DNA from: an uncultured Ruminococcus sp.
GTDB lineage: Bacteria > Bacillota > Clostridia > Oscillospirales > CAG-272
Assembly: GCA_902782445.1 (NCBI GenBank)
Contig: CACZNC010000008.1
Location: forward strand, 37,536-101,535
Direction of reading: 5' to 3'
Length of the DNA stretch: 64,000 bases
The translations under genes and the position numbers were made by a program. How positions within the stretch are numbered: position 1 is the first letter of the stretch; each line of letters opens with the position of its first letter. The notes below the pieces were generated by a model, which had not been told where the DNA came from, did no database searches, and worked only from the letters and a program-made list of their open reading frames with translations. This document shows, piece by piece, positions 42,961-52,242 of the stretch.

Positions 42961-44037
42961 TCACAGCTTCCACTTCGTATAGAGGAGGGAGGTGAACGGA
43001 TCCCCTTCGACCTGCTGATAGTATACCGTCAGAAGGGAGCGGTCGGGAAGCTCCACAGTCGCCGGATAACCGAGGTCGCAGGGCGTCGTCTCATGCAGGA
43101 TGTATTCGTCCTCCCATGTCTCCCCGCCGTCCCGGGACACCACCGCGCGTTCTCCGAAGGGCTCCGTCCGGCGTCCGAAGGAGAGGATCACGGCCCCGGA
43201 AGAATGGAGGCAGAGATGGGGCGGGGATCCCTGGATGTGGGTCGGGACGAGGGGGGACCAGCTCCGCCCGCCGTCGTCGGAATGGGTCTCGAACATGGTG
43301 AAGCCGAATTCGACCTGCGCCCCCTCCCCGCGGATCATGCCGAGAAGCCTGCCCGAGGGAAGCTCGACGACGTGGGGTTCGTGGAAATTGTCCGGGACCG
43401 TGCCGTCGGGGATGGAGAGGACGGAGAGCTTCTCCCAGTTCATCCCGCCGTCCCCGCTCCGATAGGCCGCAACTGCGCCGTAGGGCAGCTCGTCTGTATA
43501 CATGGCCTTACCGAGATAGAGGAGGTCCCCGTTTTTCAAGAGGATCGGGCCGTGGGGAGCCGAAACGGGAACGCGGACGGTCTTGCCCCAGGTGAATCCG
43601 CCGTCCTCCGACACCCGCAGGAAGGATCCGCCCCGGGCATGTTCCTCCGGAATGGTCGGATAGGCGTCCAGCACCCCGTCGGATCCCGGCCAGACCTTCC
43701 GGATGTGCTCGCCGTAGCGTTCGAGATAGACCTGAGCGGGGTGGGAAAACCAGGTCACGAGGAGTTTTTTGCCGCCGAGGGAGACGATCCCCGCGTCCCG
43801 GTCGTCGAGATAGGTGTCGTTGACGACGGAGGGGATGCTCCAGGTGCGTCCGCCGTCGAAACTGCGGTAGAGGGCGGTCTTGCCGAAGGGGCAGATATGG
43901 CTGACGCGGAAACCGGAGTCCACGGCGTAGAGCGTGCCGTCCGCGTCCATCGTCACGCTCGGCCAGCCGTGATAGCGGAAAAAGGTGTCGGGCGTGCGGC
44001 AGATCGCGCCTCGTTTGCATTCCGGGTATTTCACCAT
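42961..44037 (-). CDS. Sialidase-like (BNR/Asp-box) exo-glycosidase
   Basis: A 358-residue six-bladed propeller protein with five Asp-box repeats: SFDGGRTW, SEDGGFTW, SGDGGMNW, SDDGGRSW and SRDGGETW. Candidate Arg residues of a sialidase triad are present, but I could not confirm the FRIP motif, so it may be a non-sialic-acid hydrolase. There is no signal peptide. CAAAGGAGACGAC precedes the ATG. It follows the LysM/GH18 gene by 23 bases, so it is probably in the same transcript, downstream of GH29. Confidence 0.75.
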   Translation of the reverse strand: MVKYPECKRGAICRTPDTFFRYHGWPSVTMDADGTLYAVDSGFRVSHICPFGKTALYRSFDGGRTWSIPSVVNDTYLDDRDAGIVSLGGKKLLVTWFSHPAQVYLERYGEHIRKVWPGSDGVLDAYPTIPEEHARGGSFLRVSEDGGFTWGKTVRVPVSAPHGPILLKNGDLLYLGKAMYTDELPYGAVAAYRSGDGGMNWEKLSVLSIPDGTVPDNFHEPHVVELPSGRLLGMIRGEGAQVEFGFTMFETHSDDGGRSWSPLVPTHIQGSPPHLCLHSSGAVILSFGRRTEPFGERAVVSRDGGETWEDEYILHETTPCDLGYPATVELPDRSLLTVYYQQVEGDPFTSLLYTKWKL

Positions 44038-44060
44038 GATTGTCGTCTCCTTTGCTGTTT

Positions 44061-45359
44061 TTATTCCTGTCCGCGGAGGGAGAAAAGCTGATTCAAAACG
44101 GTCCAGAGAGCCGGGAAAGGCCGCATGAGGTTCCAGACCCCGATGCCGGAGAAGCTGAAATCCGCGATCAGACGGGCTTTGGCTTCGACGGAGCGGGCGT
44201 TCTCAAACCAGACCACGTGCTCCACGGCGTCGGCGTAGGTCTCGGGGCGGTCGAAATAGGTGAAGAAAGGGGAGGCCGCTCTCTCGTCGAACCGGATCCC
44301 GGCGCGCTTCTCCTTCGCCAGCCTCACGGCCTCTTCGTTTCCGAGGGACCGGGCTTTCGATTCTCCCTGTATGAAAGGGAGCGCCCAGTCGTAGCCGTAA
44401 TTCGGGAATCCGAGGGAGTATTTCCGGGGATCCGCTTCCGTGACGGCGTACTCCGCGACCCGCCGGACTTCGTTGAGCGGCGCGACGGCCATCGGGGGAC
44501 CGTAGGTGTAGCCCCATTCGTAGGTCATGAGCAGGGCCCGGTCCGCGGCGTCGGCCAGAAGTCCGTAGTCGTGCCCCCGGTAGAGCAGGCCCTCCTGAGA
44601 GGCGGAAGTCTTCGGCGCGAGAGACACGGAGACCTCCGTCCCCTCCGGCAGCCCTTCCTTCGCCCGGCGGATGAAGTCGGCGTAGGCTTCGGCGTATTCG
44701 GCCGGGATGTACTCGAAATCCATGTCCACCCCGCCCCATCCCTGTTCCAATACCGCTTCCGAGAGTTCCCCGATCAGCCGGGCGGAAAGACCGGGATCGG
44801 AGAGGAGGCGGGACACCAGCTCCGGCGAAAAGGTCCCCCGCTCCGAAAGGGAGGTCAGCACGAGCACCGGGGAAACGCCGTAGGACCGGGCGAGGGAGAT
44901 GAGATCTTCTCCTCCCTCCGGCTCGATCAGTCCTCCGTCGTCCCGGATGCCGAAGGAGAAAACGGAGAGTTCGCCGAGATAGGGCAGGACCTGACGGAGC
45001 AGGGCGCGGTCGACGTCCGGGTAGACGTATCCCCCGGCGAACAGCGGACCGAGGGCGGGGGCGGGAAAGGAGATGTTCAGCTCCTGACCCGGATAGATGA
45101 AATCCTCCCCGCCGAGGATGGGATTGTTCCGCCAGATCTGATTCAGGCTGACCCCGTACCGGGCGGCGACGGAGGTCAGAGTGTCCCCGCCGACCACCGT
45201 ATGGACCACGTCCGGCTCGAGGATCAAAAGATCCTGCCCCACAGCGAGCCGGGAGGGATCGGAGAGCAGATTATCCGCGATGATCCTCGTGGGAGTCGTC
45301 CCGTACAGGCGCGCGACGGAATACACCGTTTCGCCCCGCTCCACCGTATGAATGCGCAT
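44061..45359 (-). CDS. LysM/GH18 protein (SleL/YaaH-like spore peptidoglycan hydrolase)
   Basis: A 432-residue protein. Two LysM repeats occupy residues 1-97 (MRIHTVERGETVYSVARLYG and VHTVVGGDTLTSVAARYG). A GH18 barrel follows with the catalytic GVDMDFEY at 211-217 (Asp212, Asp214, Glu216). This layout matches SleL/YaaH enzymes that cleave cortex muropeptides during spore germination and are loaded onto spores from the mother cell without a signal peptide; none is present here. The start at 45359 has GGAAGGCGGTGGAT before it. Its neighbour, an alpha-fucosidase, is functionally unrelated. Confidence 0.85.
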   Translation of the reverse strand: MRIHTVERGETVYSVARLYGTTPTRIIADNLLSDPSRLAVGQDLLILEPDVVHTVVGGDTLTSVAARYGVSLNQIWRNNPILGGEDFIYPGQELNISFPAPALGPLFAGGYVYPDVDRALLRQVLPYLGELSVFSFGIRDDGGLIEPEGGEDLISLARSYGVSPVLVLTSLSERGTFSPELVSRLLSDPGLSARLIGELSEAVLEQGWGGVDMDFEYIPAEYAEAYADFIRRAKEGLPEGTEVSVSLAPKTSASQEGLLYRGHDYGLLADAADRALLMTYEWGYTYGPPMAVAPLNEVRRVAEYAVTEADPRKYSLGFPNYGYDWALPFIQGESKARSLGNEEAVRLAKEKRAGIRFDERAASPFFTYFDRPETYADAVEHVVWFENARSVEAKARLIADFSFSGIGVWNLMRPFPALWTVLNQLFSLRGQE

Positions 45360-45484
45360 ATCCACCGCCTTCCGACGGGGCTCAGAAAGCCGTACCGCGC
45401 CGCCCCGTCCTGTGTTCAAACGGTCCATTGTATGCGGCGCGGCACCTTCTCATGCGGGAAAAGGGGGAAATCTCCCGCTCAGCT

Positions 45485-46771
45485 TTATTTCAGGTAGATC
45501 TCGAGGACGGGGATATCCGCGCCGAGGGGCTTGTAGATCGGGAGCGGAATGTCGACCGTCTTGTTTTCCGGATTGTACGAGAAGCGCATTTCGGAGGCGT
45601 CGGACAGGATCTGGATGTATTCGACGTGTTCCGCGACCTCGCCCGTCAGGCGGATCTTGCCGAAGGGCCAGGAGTACATGTGCAGATACAGCCGCTTCGT
45701 GTCGGGATTGTAGGTGTAGCGGCAGTCGCGGGGGCATTCGAATTCCAGCGGAGCCTGGGTGCATCCGTAGATCGAGCGGGAGTGGCGCTTCATCCACTTG
45801 CCGATGCCTCTCAGCCGGTCGTAGGCCCGTTCGTCGAATTCGCCGCGGCCGGTGGGACCGACGTTGAGCAGCAGGTTCCCGCCCATGGAAACGCTGTCGA
45901 TGAGCATTTTCAGAAGCTGATCGACGCTCTTCCAGCTCTGTTCGTCCCGGTAGTAGCCCCAGGAGCCCGAGAAGGTGTGACAGCCCTCCCAGACCACGGG
46001 GACGCCGTTGACTTTGTACCATCCGTCGGGCATGTACTGCTCGGGGGTCTTCACGTCCTGATCGATCTGGAGGCGGTCGTCGATCATGATCTTCGGGTTG
46101 ATTTTCCGGATCTTTTCGATCAGTTCCTCGCTGCGCCAGACTTCCTTGCCCTTTCCGGCGAATCTGCCGCCCGGGCCGACGGAGAAGTCGAACCAGATGA
46201 TGTCGACGGGGTCATAGCGGGTGAGGAGTTCTTCGGTCTGGTTGTGGAGGTATTCGACGTACCGGCTGAGGACCCGGTCCTTGTCCCCGGCGATGTACTC
46301 CTCGTTGTCCCGCATCGGATGGCAGTGGTCCACGGTGTAGTCCGGGTGATGCCAGTCGAGGAGGGAGTGGTAGAAGCCGGTGCGCAGTCCGCGGGAACGG
46401 AAGGCCTCCACCATCGGGGTGAGGATATCCTTGCCGTAGGGGGTGTTCGTCGCCTTGTAGTCGGTGTAGGCGGAATCCCAGAGGCAGAAGCCCTCGTGGT
46501 GCTTGGTGGTGATGATGAAGTATTTCATCCCGGCGTCTTTCGCGGCGTCCGCCCAGAGCGCGGGATCGTAGAGATCCGGGTCGAAGTGGCGGAAATACTT
46601 CTCGTCGTAGATCTCCGTGGGGATCCGCTCGTAGTTTTTCAGCCATTCGTGGCGCGCGCCGAGGGCGTAGAGGCCCCAATGAATGAACATGCCGAAGCGG
46701 TCGTGGGTGAACCAGCTCGTGTCGCCGGGAGTCGGCGCGGGTTTGATGACGGTCAGGTCTTCGAGTCGCAT
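45485..46771 (-). CDS. Alpha-L-fucosidase (GH29)
   Basis: A 428-residue GH29 enzyme that releases alpha-linked L-fucose. HDRFGMFIHWGLYALGARHE, then YFIITTKHHEGFCLWDS and DWHHPDY, line the active site, and Asp195 in IIWFDFSVG is the nucleophile. A C-terminal beta-sandwich follows. No signal peptide is present, so it acts inside the cell on short fucosylated oligosaccharides. ACGGAGGACTG precedes the ATG. LysM/GH18 and sialidase-like genes follow on the same strand. Fucosidase and sialidase-like enzymes together suggest host or mucin glycans. Confidence 0.92.
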   Translation of the reverse strand: MRLEDLTVIKPAPTPGDTSWFTHDRFGMFIHWGLYALGARHEWLKNYERIPTEIYDEKYFRHFDPDLYDPALWADAAKDAGMKYFIITTKHHEGFCLWDSAYTDYKATNTPYGKDILTPMVEAFRSRGLRTGFYHSLLDWHHPDYTVDHCHPMRDNEEYIAGDKDRVLSRYVEYLHNQTEELLTRYDPVDIIWFDFSVGPGGRFAGKGKEVWRSEELIEKIRKINPKIMIDDRLQIDQDVKTPEQYMPDGWYKVNGVPVVWEGCHTFSGSWGYYRDEQSWKSVDQLLKMLIDSVSMGGNLLLNVGPTGRGEFDERAYDRLRGIGKWMKRHSRSIYGCTQAPLEFECPRDCRYTYNPDTKRLYLHMYSWPFGKIRLTGEVAEHVEYIQILSDASEMRFSYNPENKTVDIPLPIYKPLGADIPVLEIYLK

Positions 46772-46967
46772 AACAGTCCTCCGTTTGATTCCCTGATTTC
46801 GTTCAGACGGGTCCGTTCCCCGTCTTCTCTGTCAGATTACCATAAATCCGCGCGTTTTGCAAGGGGTTTTTGTAAATCCCGCCGGTTTTTCGCTCCTTTC
46901 CCTCTTTTTGTTCCGGAGGCGGAGGGGAAAGAAATATAAATAAACCGTAAATTCCGCCTCTTCCTCC

Positions 46968-46996
46968 TTGCAATCCGGGACGGGATATGATATAAT
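46968..46996 (+). promoter_or_regulatory. Promoter of the SRP RNA gene
   Basis: TTGCAA (46968-46973), 17-base spacer, TATAAT (46991-46996), about seven bases before the predicted RNA start. The rest of 46772-46967 shows no gene. Confidence 0.75.
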
Positions 46997-47010
46997 GTCC
47001 TTCCGTGAAG

Positions 47011-47333
47011 CAATGCACAATAGCTCGTGAATCAAGGCCATACCAGCCGGGGGAGCAGCGGGTCCCTGTACTCGAAGTCCGCTACAGCGAGGGTGGATTC
47101 CCGTTCCGAGGGCGGAGCTTGTGCGGTCTGTATCATACGGAATGTGTTGACGAATGGGTCTTGCGCGATTCGCGGCTGTGAACCATGTCAGGTGGGGAAC
47201 CAAGCAGCATTAAGCAGTGCAGCGGATGCGCCGCGAGGCAGCCTGTTCCGAGCAGGAAGTGTGGTGGCGCGCATGATCCTTCGTTCGAAGTTCGGGTGTA
47301 TGGTCTTGATTTGCGAGCTATTCTTGTTTTGTT
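47011..47333 (+). ncRNA. ffs: Signal recognition particle RNA, large type (with Alu domain)
   Basis: The S-domain tip at 47185-47210 contains the conserved GTCAGG, a GGAA tetraloop closed by TGG/CCA, and AAGCAGCA, the Ffh-binding signature. The 5' end (AATAGCTCG, AATCAAGG, CCATACC) pairs with the 3' end (ATGG, CTTGATT, CGAGCTATT), closing the long Alu-side helix typical of Bacillota scRNA, and a T-rich tract follows. It binds Ffh to target nascent membrane and secreted proteins. Its place directly upstream of dnaX is the usual Clostridia arrangement. The ends are set from the terminal pairing and may be off by several bases. Confidence 0.92.
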
Positions 47334-47344
47334 GAGGGGCAGAT

Positions 47345-48919
47345 ATGCATCAGACGCTTTACAGAAAATACCGTCCCCGCACCTTTGACGGCGAGGGGGG
47401 CGTCGTGGGTCAGGAGCAGGTGGCTTCCGTCCTCCAGTACGAGGCGGCTCACGACAGGCTCTCCCACGCCTATCTGTTCTGCGGTCCCCGCGGCACGGGA
47501 AAGACCTCCTGCGCCAAGATCCTCGCCAAGGCCATCAACTGCGAGCATCCCGTGAACGGCAATCCTTGCGGGACCTGCTTCGCCTGCCAGTCCATCGACG
47601 CGGGCACGGCTCCCGACGTCACCGAAATGGACGCGGCCTCCAACAACGGCGTGGACACGATCCGTGATCTGAAAGAGGAGATCTCCTTTACCCCGGCGGC
47701 CCTGAAAAAGCGCGTCTACATCGTGGACGAGGTGCACATGCTCTCGGCCTCCGCCTTCAACGCGCTCCTCAAGACGCTGGAAGAGCCCCCCGAGCACGTG
47801 GTCTTCATCCTCGCCACCACCGAACTGCACAAGCTCCCGGCGACCATCGTCTCCCGGTGCCAGCGGTTCGAATTCCGGCGCATCCGGTTCGACGTCATCG
47901 CGGACCGCCTGCTCTGGATCGCGGAGAAGGAGGGGCTGAAGCTCGATCCCGAGGCCGCGCGCACCATCGCCAAGCAGGCGCAGGGATGTATGCGGGACGC
48001 CATCAGCCTGTTCGAACTGACGTCCTCCGGCGGATTCGACGTCACCCCGGAACGGGTCGCGGACGTTCTCGGTCTCGCCGGGATCCAGACCCAGTACAAA
48101 ACGGCGGTGGCCGTCGCCCGGAACGACGCCTCCGCGATCTTTTCCATCGTCGCGTCCGTGGATGCCTCGGCGAAGGACATGACCGTCTACTGGACCGAAT
48201 TGCTCGGATTCTGGCGGGACATGCTGGTGATCCGGAGCCTGCCCGAGGAGGAGCGCGTCCGGTATCTCGACTACACCGAGCCGGAGCTCAAACTGCTCTC
48301 CGACGGCGCGCGGCGATTCCGTCCCGAAGCCATCACCCGGCATTTCGCTCTGATGGACGACGCGCTCCGCGAGATGATCCGGCTCCCCCAGTCGAAACGG
48401 ATGACCGCCGAGATCACCCTCATCCGTATGGCAGACCCGGCCCTCGATTCCACGGAAGCCGCGCTTCTCGCCCGGATCGCGTCCCTCGAGGACCGTCTGG
48501 CCATGCTCGAATCCGGCGCGCCGAAGATCTTTCCCGAAATCCCCGCTCCCACGGCTCCCGAAATCCCTGCCGCGGCGGAGGAACCGAAACCGGAGGCGAC
48601 TCCGAAGACTGCGGAGGACGAGCTTGTTCCGGCGGATCTCTCCGACGCCATCGAACGGTGCCGCTCTTCCCTGCCCGGGTGCGCGGGGCATCTGATGGAG
48701 TGCGACTGCTTCGTCTCCCCGGACGGCTCCCGGATCGTATTGAAAACGCCCGGCGAATTCGCGAAGGACATGCTGTCCTCCCCGATGAATCTCCCGAAGC
48801 TGGCCTCGGCCTTCACGCTTTCGGGCATCGGATCCCCCGGGGCGCGGCTCGAGATCACGGTCGGCGCGAAGCCAAAGGTCAAGAACGCCCTCGACGAGCT
48901 GGCGGACGCGGAGTATTGA
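47345..48919 (+). CDS. dnaX: DNA polymerase III subunit gamma/tau
   Basis: A 524-residue clamp-loader ATPase. Walker A is GPRGTGKTS (47-55), the zinc ligands are Cys66, Cys75, Cys78 and Cys81, and Walker B is VYIVDEVHML (124-133). The C-terminal third (tau-type) begins with an Ala/Pro/Glu linker and binds other replisome parts. The usual RTFDDVVGQ near the N-terminus reads RTFDGEGGVVGQ, a short insertion. No slippery A-run for a gamma frameshift was seen. GAGGGG precedes the ATG. It heads dnaX-ybaB-recR. Confidence 0.95.
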   Translation: MHQTLYRKYRPRTFDGEGGVVGQEQVASVLQYEAAHDRLSHAYLFCGPRGTGKTSCAKILAKAINCEHPVNGNPCGTCFACQSIDAGTAPDVTEMDAASNNGVDTIRDLKEEISFTPAALKKRVYIVDEVHMLSASAFNALLKTLEEPPEHVVFILATTELHKLPATIVSRCQRFEFRRIRFDVIADRLLWIAEKEGLKLDPEAARTIAKQAQGCMRDAISLFELTSSGGFDVTPERVADVLGLAGIQTQYKTAVAVARNDASAIFSIVASVDASAKDMTVYWTELLGFWRDMLVIRSLPEEERVRYLDYTEPELKLLSDGARRFRPEAITRHFALMDDALREMIRLPQSKRMTAEITLIRMADPALDSTEAALLARIASLEDRLAMLESGAPKIFPEIPAPTAPEIPAAAEEPKPEATPKTAEDELVPADLSDAIERCRSSLPGCAGHLMECDCFVSPDGSRIVLKTPGEFAKDMLSSPMNLPKLASAFTLSGIGSPGARLEITVGAKPKVKNALDELADAEY

Positions 48920-48954
48920 ATCCAAACTGAACTCTACACAGAGAGGTAAATAAA

Positions 48955-49311
48955 ATGAAAGCAAAACTCCCGAAGGGGATCGGCGGCGGTCCTCAGAACA
49001 TGCAGGGCATGATCAAGCAGGCCCAGAAGATGCAGGAGGAAATGGAGACGCTTCAGGCCGAGCTCGACGCGAAGGAATACGAGATCCAGGCGGGCGGCGG
49101 CGTCGTGACCGTGAAAATCAACGGCAAGCTCGAGATCCTCTCCATCGATCTCAAGCCCGAAGTCGTGGATCCCGAGGACATCGAGACCCTCTCCGATCTT
49201 CTCACGGCGGGCGTCAACGAGGCGATCAAGACCGTCTCCACTGCCAACAACGAAGCCATGAGCAAGGTCACGGGCAGCCTGAACGTCCCCGGTATGCCCG
49301 GTCTCTTCTGA
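48955..49311 (+). CDS. ybaB: YbaB/EbfC family nucleoid-associated protein
   Basis: A 118-residue small DNA-binding protein. The long helix MQGMIKQAQKMQEEMETLQA is followed by a beta region (YEIQAGGGVVTVKINGKLEI) and the DLLTAGVNEAIKTVS helix, the normal YbaB fold. It is found between dnaX and recR in most bacteria and is thought to aid nucleoid organisation or recombination. GAGAGGTAAATAAA precedes the ATG, 35 bases after dnaX. Confidence 0.94.
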   Translation: MKAKLPKGIGGGPQNMQGMIKQAQKMQEEMETLQAELDAKEYEIQAGGGVVTVKINGKLEILSIDLKPEVVDPEDIETLSDLLTAGVNEAIKTVSTANNEAMSKVTGSLNVPGMPGLF

Positions 49312-49312
49312 G

Positions 49313-49951
49313 ATGGCAGAAAATCTGGAGCCCCTCGAGCGGCTGACGGACATGTTCCGCAAGCTCGACGGCGTGGGGAAAAAATCCGCCTCCCGCTACG
49401 CCTTCTGCGTTCTGAACTTCTCGGACGAGGAAGCCGCTGAATTCGCGCGGGCCATTCTGGCGGCGAAGACGGAGATCCGCCGGTGCAGGATCTGCCAGAA
49501 CATCACGACGGAGGAGATCTGTTCCGTCTGCGCGTCCGAAGCCCGGGATCACCGGACCGTCTGCGTGGTGGAGGATCCGCGGGCCATGCTCGCCATCGAG
49601 AAGACGCGGCAGTACGGCGGCGTGTACCACGTTCTGCACGGCACGATCTCCCCGATGCGCGGGATCACCCCGGACAAGCTGACCATCCGGGAACTGCTGG
49701 CGCGGATCTCCCCTCCGAAACAGGAAGAAGACGGGGAGACGGAACAGCAGCCCCGGGTCGAAGAGGTCATTCTCGCCACCAACCCGACGGTGGAGGGCGA
49801 GGCGACCGCGATGTATGTGGCGAAGCTGCTCTCCCCCCTCGGCGTGAAGGTGACGCGCATCGCAAACGGTCTTCCCGTCGGCGGAGACCTGGAATACGCG
49901 GACGAAATCACCCTCCGCCGCGCGATGGAAGGGAGATATGCTCTTCTCTGA
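49313..49951 (+). CDS. recR: Recombination mediator protein RecR
   Basis: A 212-residue RecR. A helix-hairpin-helix near LDGVGKKSASRYAF is followed by the zinc finger Cys58, Cys61, Cys70, Cys73, the Toprim segment TVCVVEDP, and the C-terminal ATNPTVEGEATAMY and RIANGLPVGGDLEYAD blocks. It loads RecA onto gapped DNA with RecF and RecO. It begins one base after the ybaB stop and has a short acidic insert (EEDGETEQQPR) in the Toprim region. The unusual terminator with the palindromic element follows. Confidence 0.95.
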   Translation: MAENLEPLERLTDMFRKLDGVGKKSASRYAFCVLNFSDEEAAEFARAILAAKTEIRRCRICQNITTEEICSVCASEARDHRTVCVVEDPRAMLAIEKTRQYGGVYHVLHGTISPMRGITPDKLTIRELLARISPPKQEEDGETEQQPRVEEVILATNPTVEGEATAMYVAKLLSPLGVKVTRIANGLPVGGDLEYADEITLRRAMEGRYALL

Positions 49952-49974
49952 CTCCCCCGCACAATACGAAAATA

Positions 49975-50123
49975 CCGCGGTCCCACGGATCTAATACTAA
50001 TTCCACACAAAAACATTGTAAAATGGTTTTGTGTGACCCAGAAAGTCAGATTGACTTTCTGGACAGTCTAAATCAATAATTTAGACTGGAATTTGTATAG
50101 ATCCACGGGATCGCGGCTGTTTT
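49975..50123 (+). terminator. Terminator of dnaX-ybaB-recR enclosing a three-hairpin element
   Basis: CCGCGGTCCC (49975-49984) pairs completely, with one G-U, with GGGATCGCGG (50107-50116) and is followed by CTGTTTTT. Between the two strands lies the palindromic element, making the terminator loop unusually large. The opposite gene (SpoIID-like) converges on it. Confidence 0.65.
49987..50104 (+). repeat. Three-hairpin palindromic element, copy 2
   Basis: An outer stem (GGATCTA then TACTAATTCCA, against TGGAATTTGTA then TAGATCC) pairs at 17 positions with one T-T mismatch and one bulged A. It encloses three hairpins: 50004-50035, 50038-50062 and 50064-50088. The whole would fold as a four-way junction. 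The three arms match copy 1 in place and length but with paired substitutions. Confidence 0.8.
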
Positions 50124-50136
50124 TGCCTAGCGAGCC

Positions 50137-52242
50137 TCAGTACTGGTTCGTGTCGAGGTAGTCCATGACGTCGATATCGGTGAAATAGGCGTCGAGGATC
50201 TCTTTGGCGGTATAGCCCTTCAGGCCGAGCTCGTAGGCGCCCCACTGGCTCATGCCGACGCCGTGTCCCCAGCCCTTGCCGACGATGATGAAATTGTCCC
50301 GGTCCTCGGCGTAGGCGGTCTTGTAGGCTGTCTTCCCGTCTTCGGAGACCCGGGTTTCCTCCTCCTTCACCTTCTCCTGTTTCGCCCGATCCTGCGCGGC
50401 TCTCATGGCGTCCGTCCTGCTCTCGGCGACGCCCTTTCCGTAGAGCTCGTCGTACTCCTCCCCGAGGAATGCGGCGGCGTTCTCCGCGGTCACCGCGAAA
50501 ATGTCATGCCGGAAATAGTCCGCGTACCCTTCGCCGGACATGAGAAGGACGGAGTTTTTGAAATAGCTTTTTTCCAGCGAATCCTTCGTGATGACGACGA
50601 ATTCGTCGAGATCGGTATAGCTGTAATCCATCCCGAGGGGGCCTTCCGGGATCTCTTCGATCTGTGCGGCCGGCTCTTCGGGTTCGGAGATCTCAGGTCC
50701 GGCTTCCGGGATCACGATGTCCTCGGTATATTCGACCTTTCCCTTCCCGATCACGAAATTGGAACTCTTCACGTAGGGAGTGAGCGCGATGCGGACGGAA
50801 TCCGTGGTGTCGATGGTGATTTCGGTTCCATAGCTGTCGGTGACCTTCAGGGTCTTGATGTAGGTGGAATTCTTCGCCAGTGCGGCGATCTCCACCTTTT
50901 CCACGGATCCGCGGAGCTCGGAGTAACCTGCCTGACGGAAGCGGTCGAGCAGGGCGGTCGGAGAGATCTCCGTGATCCAGAACGCGTTTTCGTGGTTCAT
51001 GTAGTTTTCCCACGGCGTTTCGACGGCCTTGAGGTACGGCACGGGTTTGGTCCCGTTCCATGCGTCCTCCGCGTTGACCGTAACGCCGCCGACGCTGGAG
51101 GAATAGTACCCCTCGACGATGTTCCGGTCGTAGGTCATGACTAGTCCCGCCGTGCCGAGGACCGCTTTCATGAGCTTGTCGTTGATCCTCCCCGCGCCGC
51201 GGTAGACCTGGCAGCAGACCTCCGGGCAGAGATCGTAGCCGAGGGATTTGTGCTTGCCCTTCTCGCCGCAGTAGGAGAGGGTAAAGGACCGGACGGTGAC
51301 GGCGAAGGCTTTCTGGGTCTCGAGGGGCCATTCGTTCGAGGTCTCGTAGGGGAGGACCCCGGCGATGTAGGATTCGAGCGGCACGACGTTGATCACGGCA
51401 ACCCCTTCGGGAGCGCGCCGGAACGCGAGGACGCCGTCGTAGATATTCCCCGCCGGGACTTTGACGTAGGTATTCCCGTTCCGGTCTTCCTCCGCCCCGA
51501 CACCGAGTTCCAGACCGCCGTCGCAGTCGAATTCGAAGATCACTTCATAAGTCGAAGGGTCTATGGCGGAAACTCCGGTGGTGGAAGGGCCGACGACGGA
51601 GACCCTGCGGTCGGGAAACAGATCTTCGGCGTCTTCGAGATCGTCGTAAGCGTCTTCCCAGGAGGTATAGGCCCCGAGGCGGAGAGCGAACTGTCCGTGA
51701 ACGTAGGCGGGGGTCACGGAAAAGCCCATTCTCCGCGCGCTGCGCTCGATATCGTACACGAGGTCTTCGAGATCGTAGCGGTCGCAGTCGGCGCAGTTGA
51801 CCTCGATCCGGTAGCCCCCGAGATCGGTCGTCCGCTCCGAGGAGGCGACTTCAAATCCGGAGCCGTCCGATGAGAGATTCGCCGCGGGAGCGAGGGTGAT
51901 TTTCCGGTTTTCCAGTTCCCAGACGGTGCGGAAATCGCGGTCCCCGTCCATCTGCTGGGATCCGAGGACAAATCCGGCTTCCGAGGTGACTTCAAGGGAG
52001 GAAGGGGTTTCGTCCCCCACCATCAGACCCACCGTAATCAGAACATCCCCGCTCTGTTTCAGCGAGGATGTGTCGATGGTGTCGGTTTCCGCGGCGTTTA
52101 CCGCTGACGCAAGAATGGTGATGGTATAGGAAGCCGCGCCGAGGATCATGAGCACCACCATGATGACGGCGATCACGCGGACGGTCAGCTTCTTTTTCTC
52201 TTCCTGCGTTCTCTTTCTTTTTTCTGTGTTATCCCTTGACAA
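50137..52242 (-). CDS. SpoIID/LytB-domain membrane protein
   Basis: A 701-residue protein with a basic cytoplasmic N-terminus, one membrane segment (VIAVIMVVLMILGAASYTIT), a SPOR-like segment (GQFALRLGAYTSWEDAYDDL) and a SpoIID domain with IAGVLPYETSNEWPLETQKA, then FAVTVRS, and the terminal GWGHGVGMSQWGA motif. SpoIID is a lytic transglycosylase of engulfment and related proteins degrade septal peptidoglycan. No ATG is available: TTG at 52242 has GGGGGATTACTCCA before it and is preferred to GTG at 52311, which lies inside the previous gene. It overlaps that gene by 14 bases. Confidence 0.82.
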   Translation of the reverse strand: MSRDNTEKRKRTQEEKKKLTVRVIAVIMVVLMILGAASYTITILASAVNAAETDTIDTSSLKQSGDVLITVGLMVGDETPSSLEVTSEAGFVLGSQQMDGDRDFRTVWELENRKITLAPAANLSSDGSGFEVASSERTTDLGGYRIEVNCADCDRYDLEDLVYDIERSARRMGFSVTPAYVHGQFALRLGAYTSWEDAYDDLEDAEDLFPDRRVSVVGPSTTGVSAIDPSTYEVIFEFDCDGGLELGVGAEEDRNGNTYVKVPAGNIYDGVLAFRRAPEGVAVINVVPLESYIAGVLPYETSNEWPLETQKAFAVTVRSFTLSYCGEKGKHKSLGYDLCPEVCCQVYRGAGRINDKLMKAVLGTAGLVMTYDRNIVEGYYSSSVGGVTVNAEDAWNGTKPVPYLKAVETPWENYMNHENAFWITEISPTALLDRFRQAGYSELRGSVEKVEIAALAKNSTYIKTLKVTDSYGTEITIDTTDSVRIALTPYVKSSNFVIGKGKVEYTEDIVIPEAGPEISEPEEPAAQIEEIPEGPLGMDYSYTDLDEFVVITKDSLEKSYFKNSVLLMSGEGYADYFRHDIFAVTAENAAAFLGEEYDELYGKGVAESRTDAMRAAQDRAKQEKVKEEETRVSEDGKTAYKTAYAEDRDNFIIVGKGWGHGVGMSQWGAYELGLKGYTAKEILDAYFTDIDVMDYLDTNQY

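Noticed and set aside
47027..47388. Short ORFs within 47027-47388
   Set aside because: They lie in the SRP RNA, whose conserved tip and end pairing explain the sequence.
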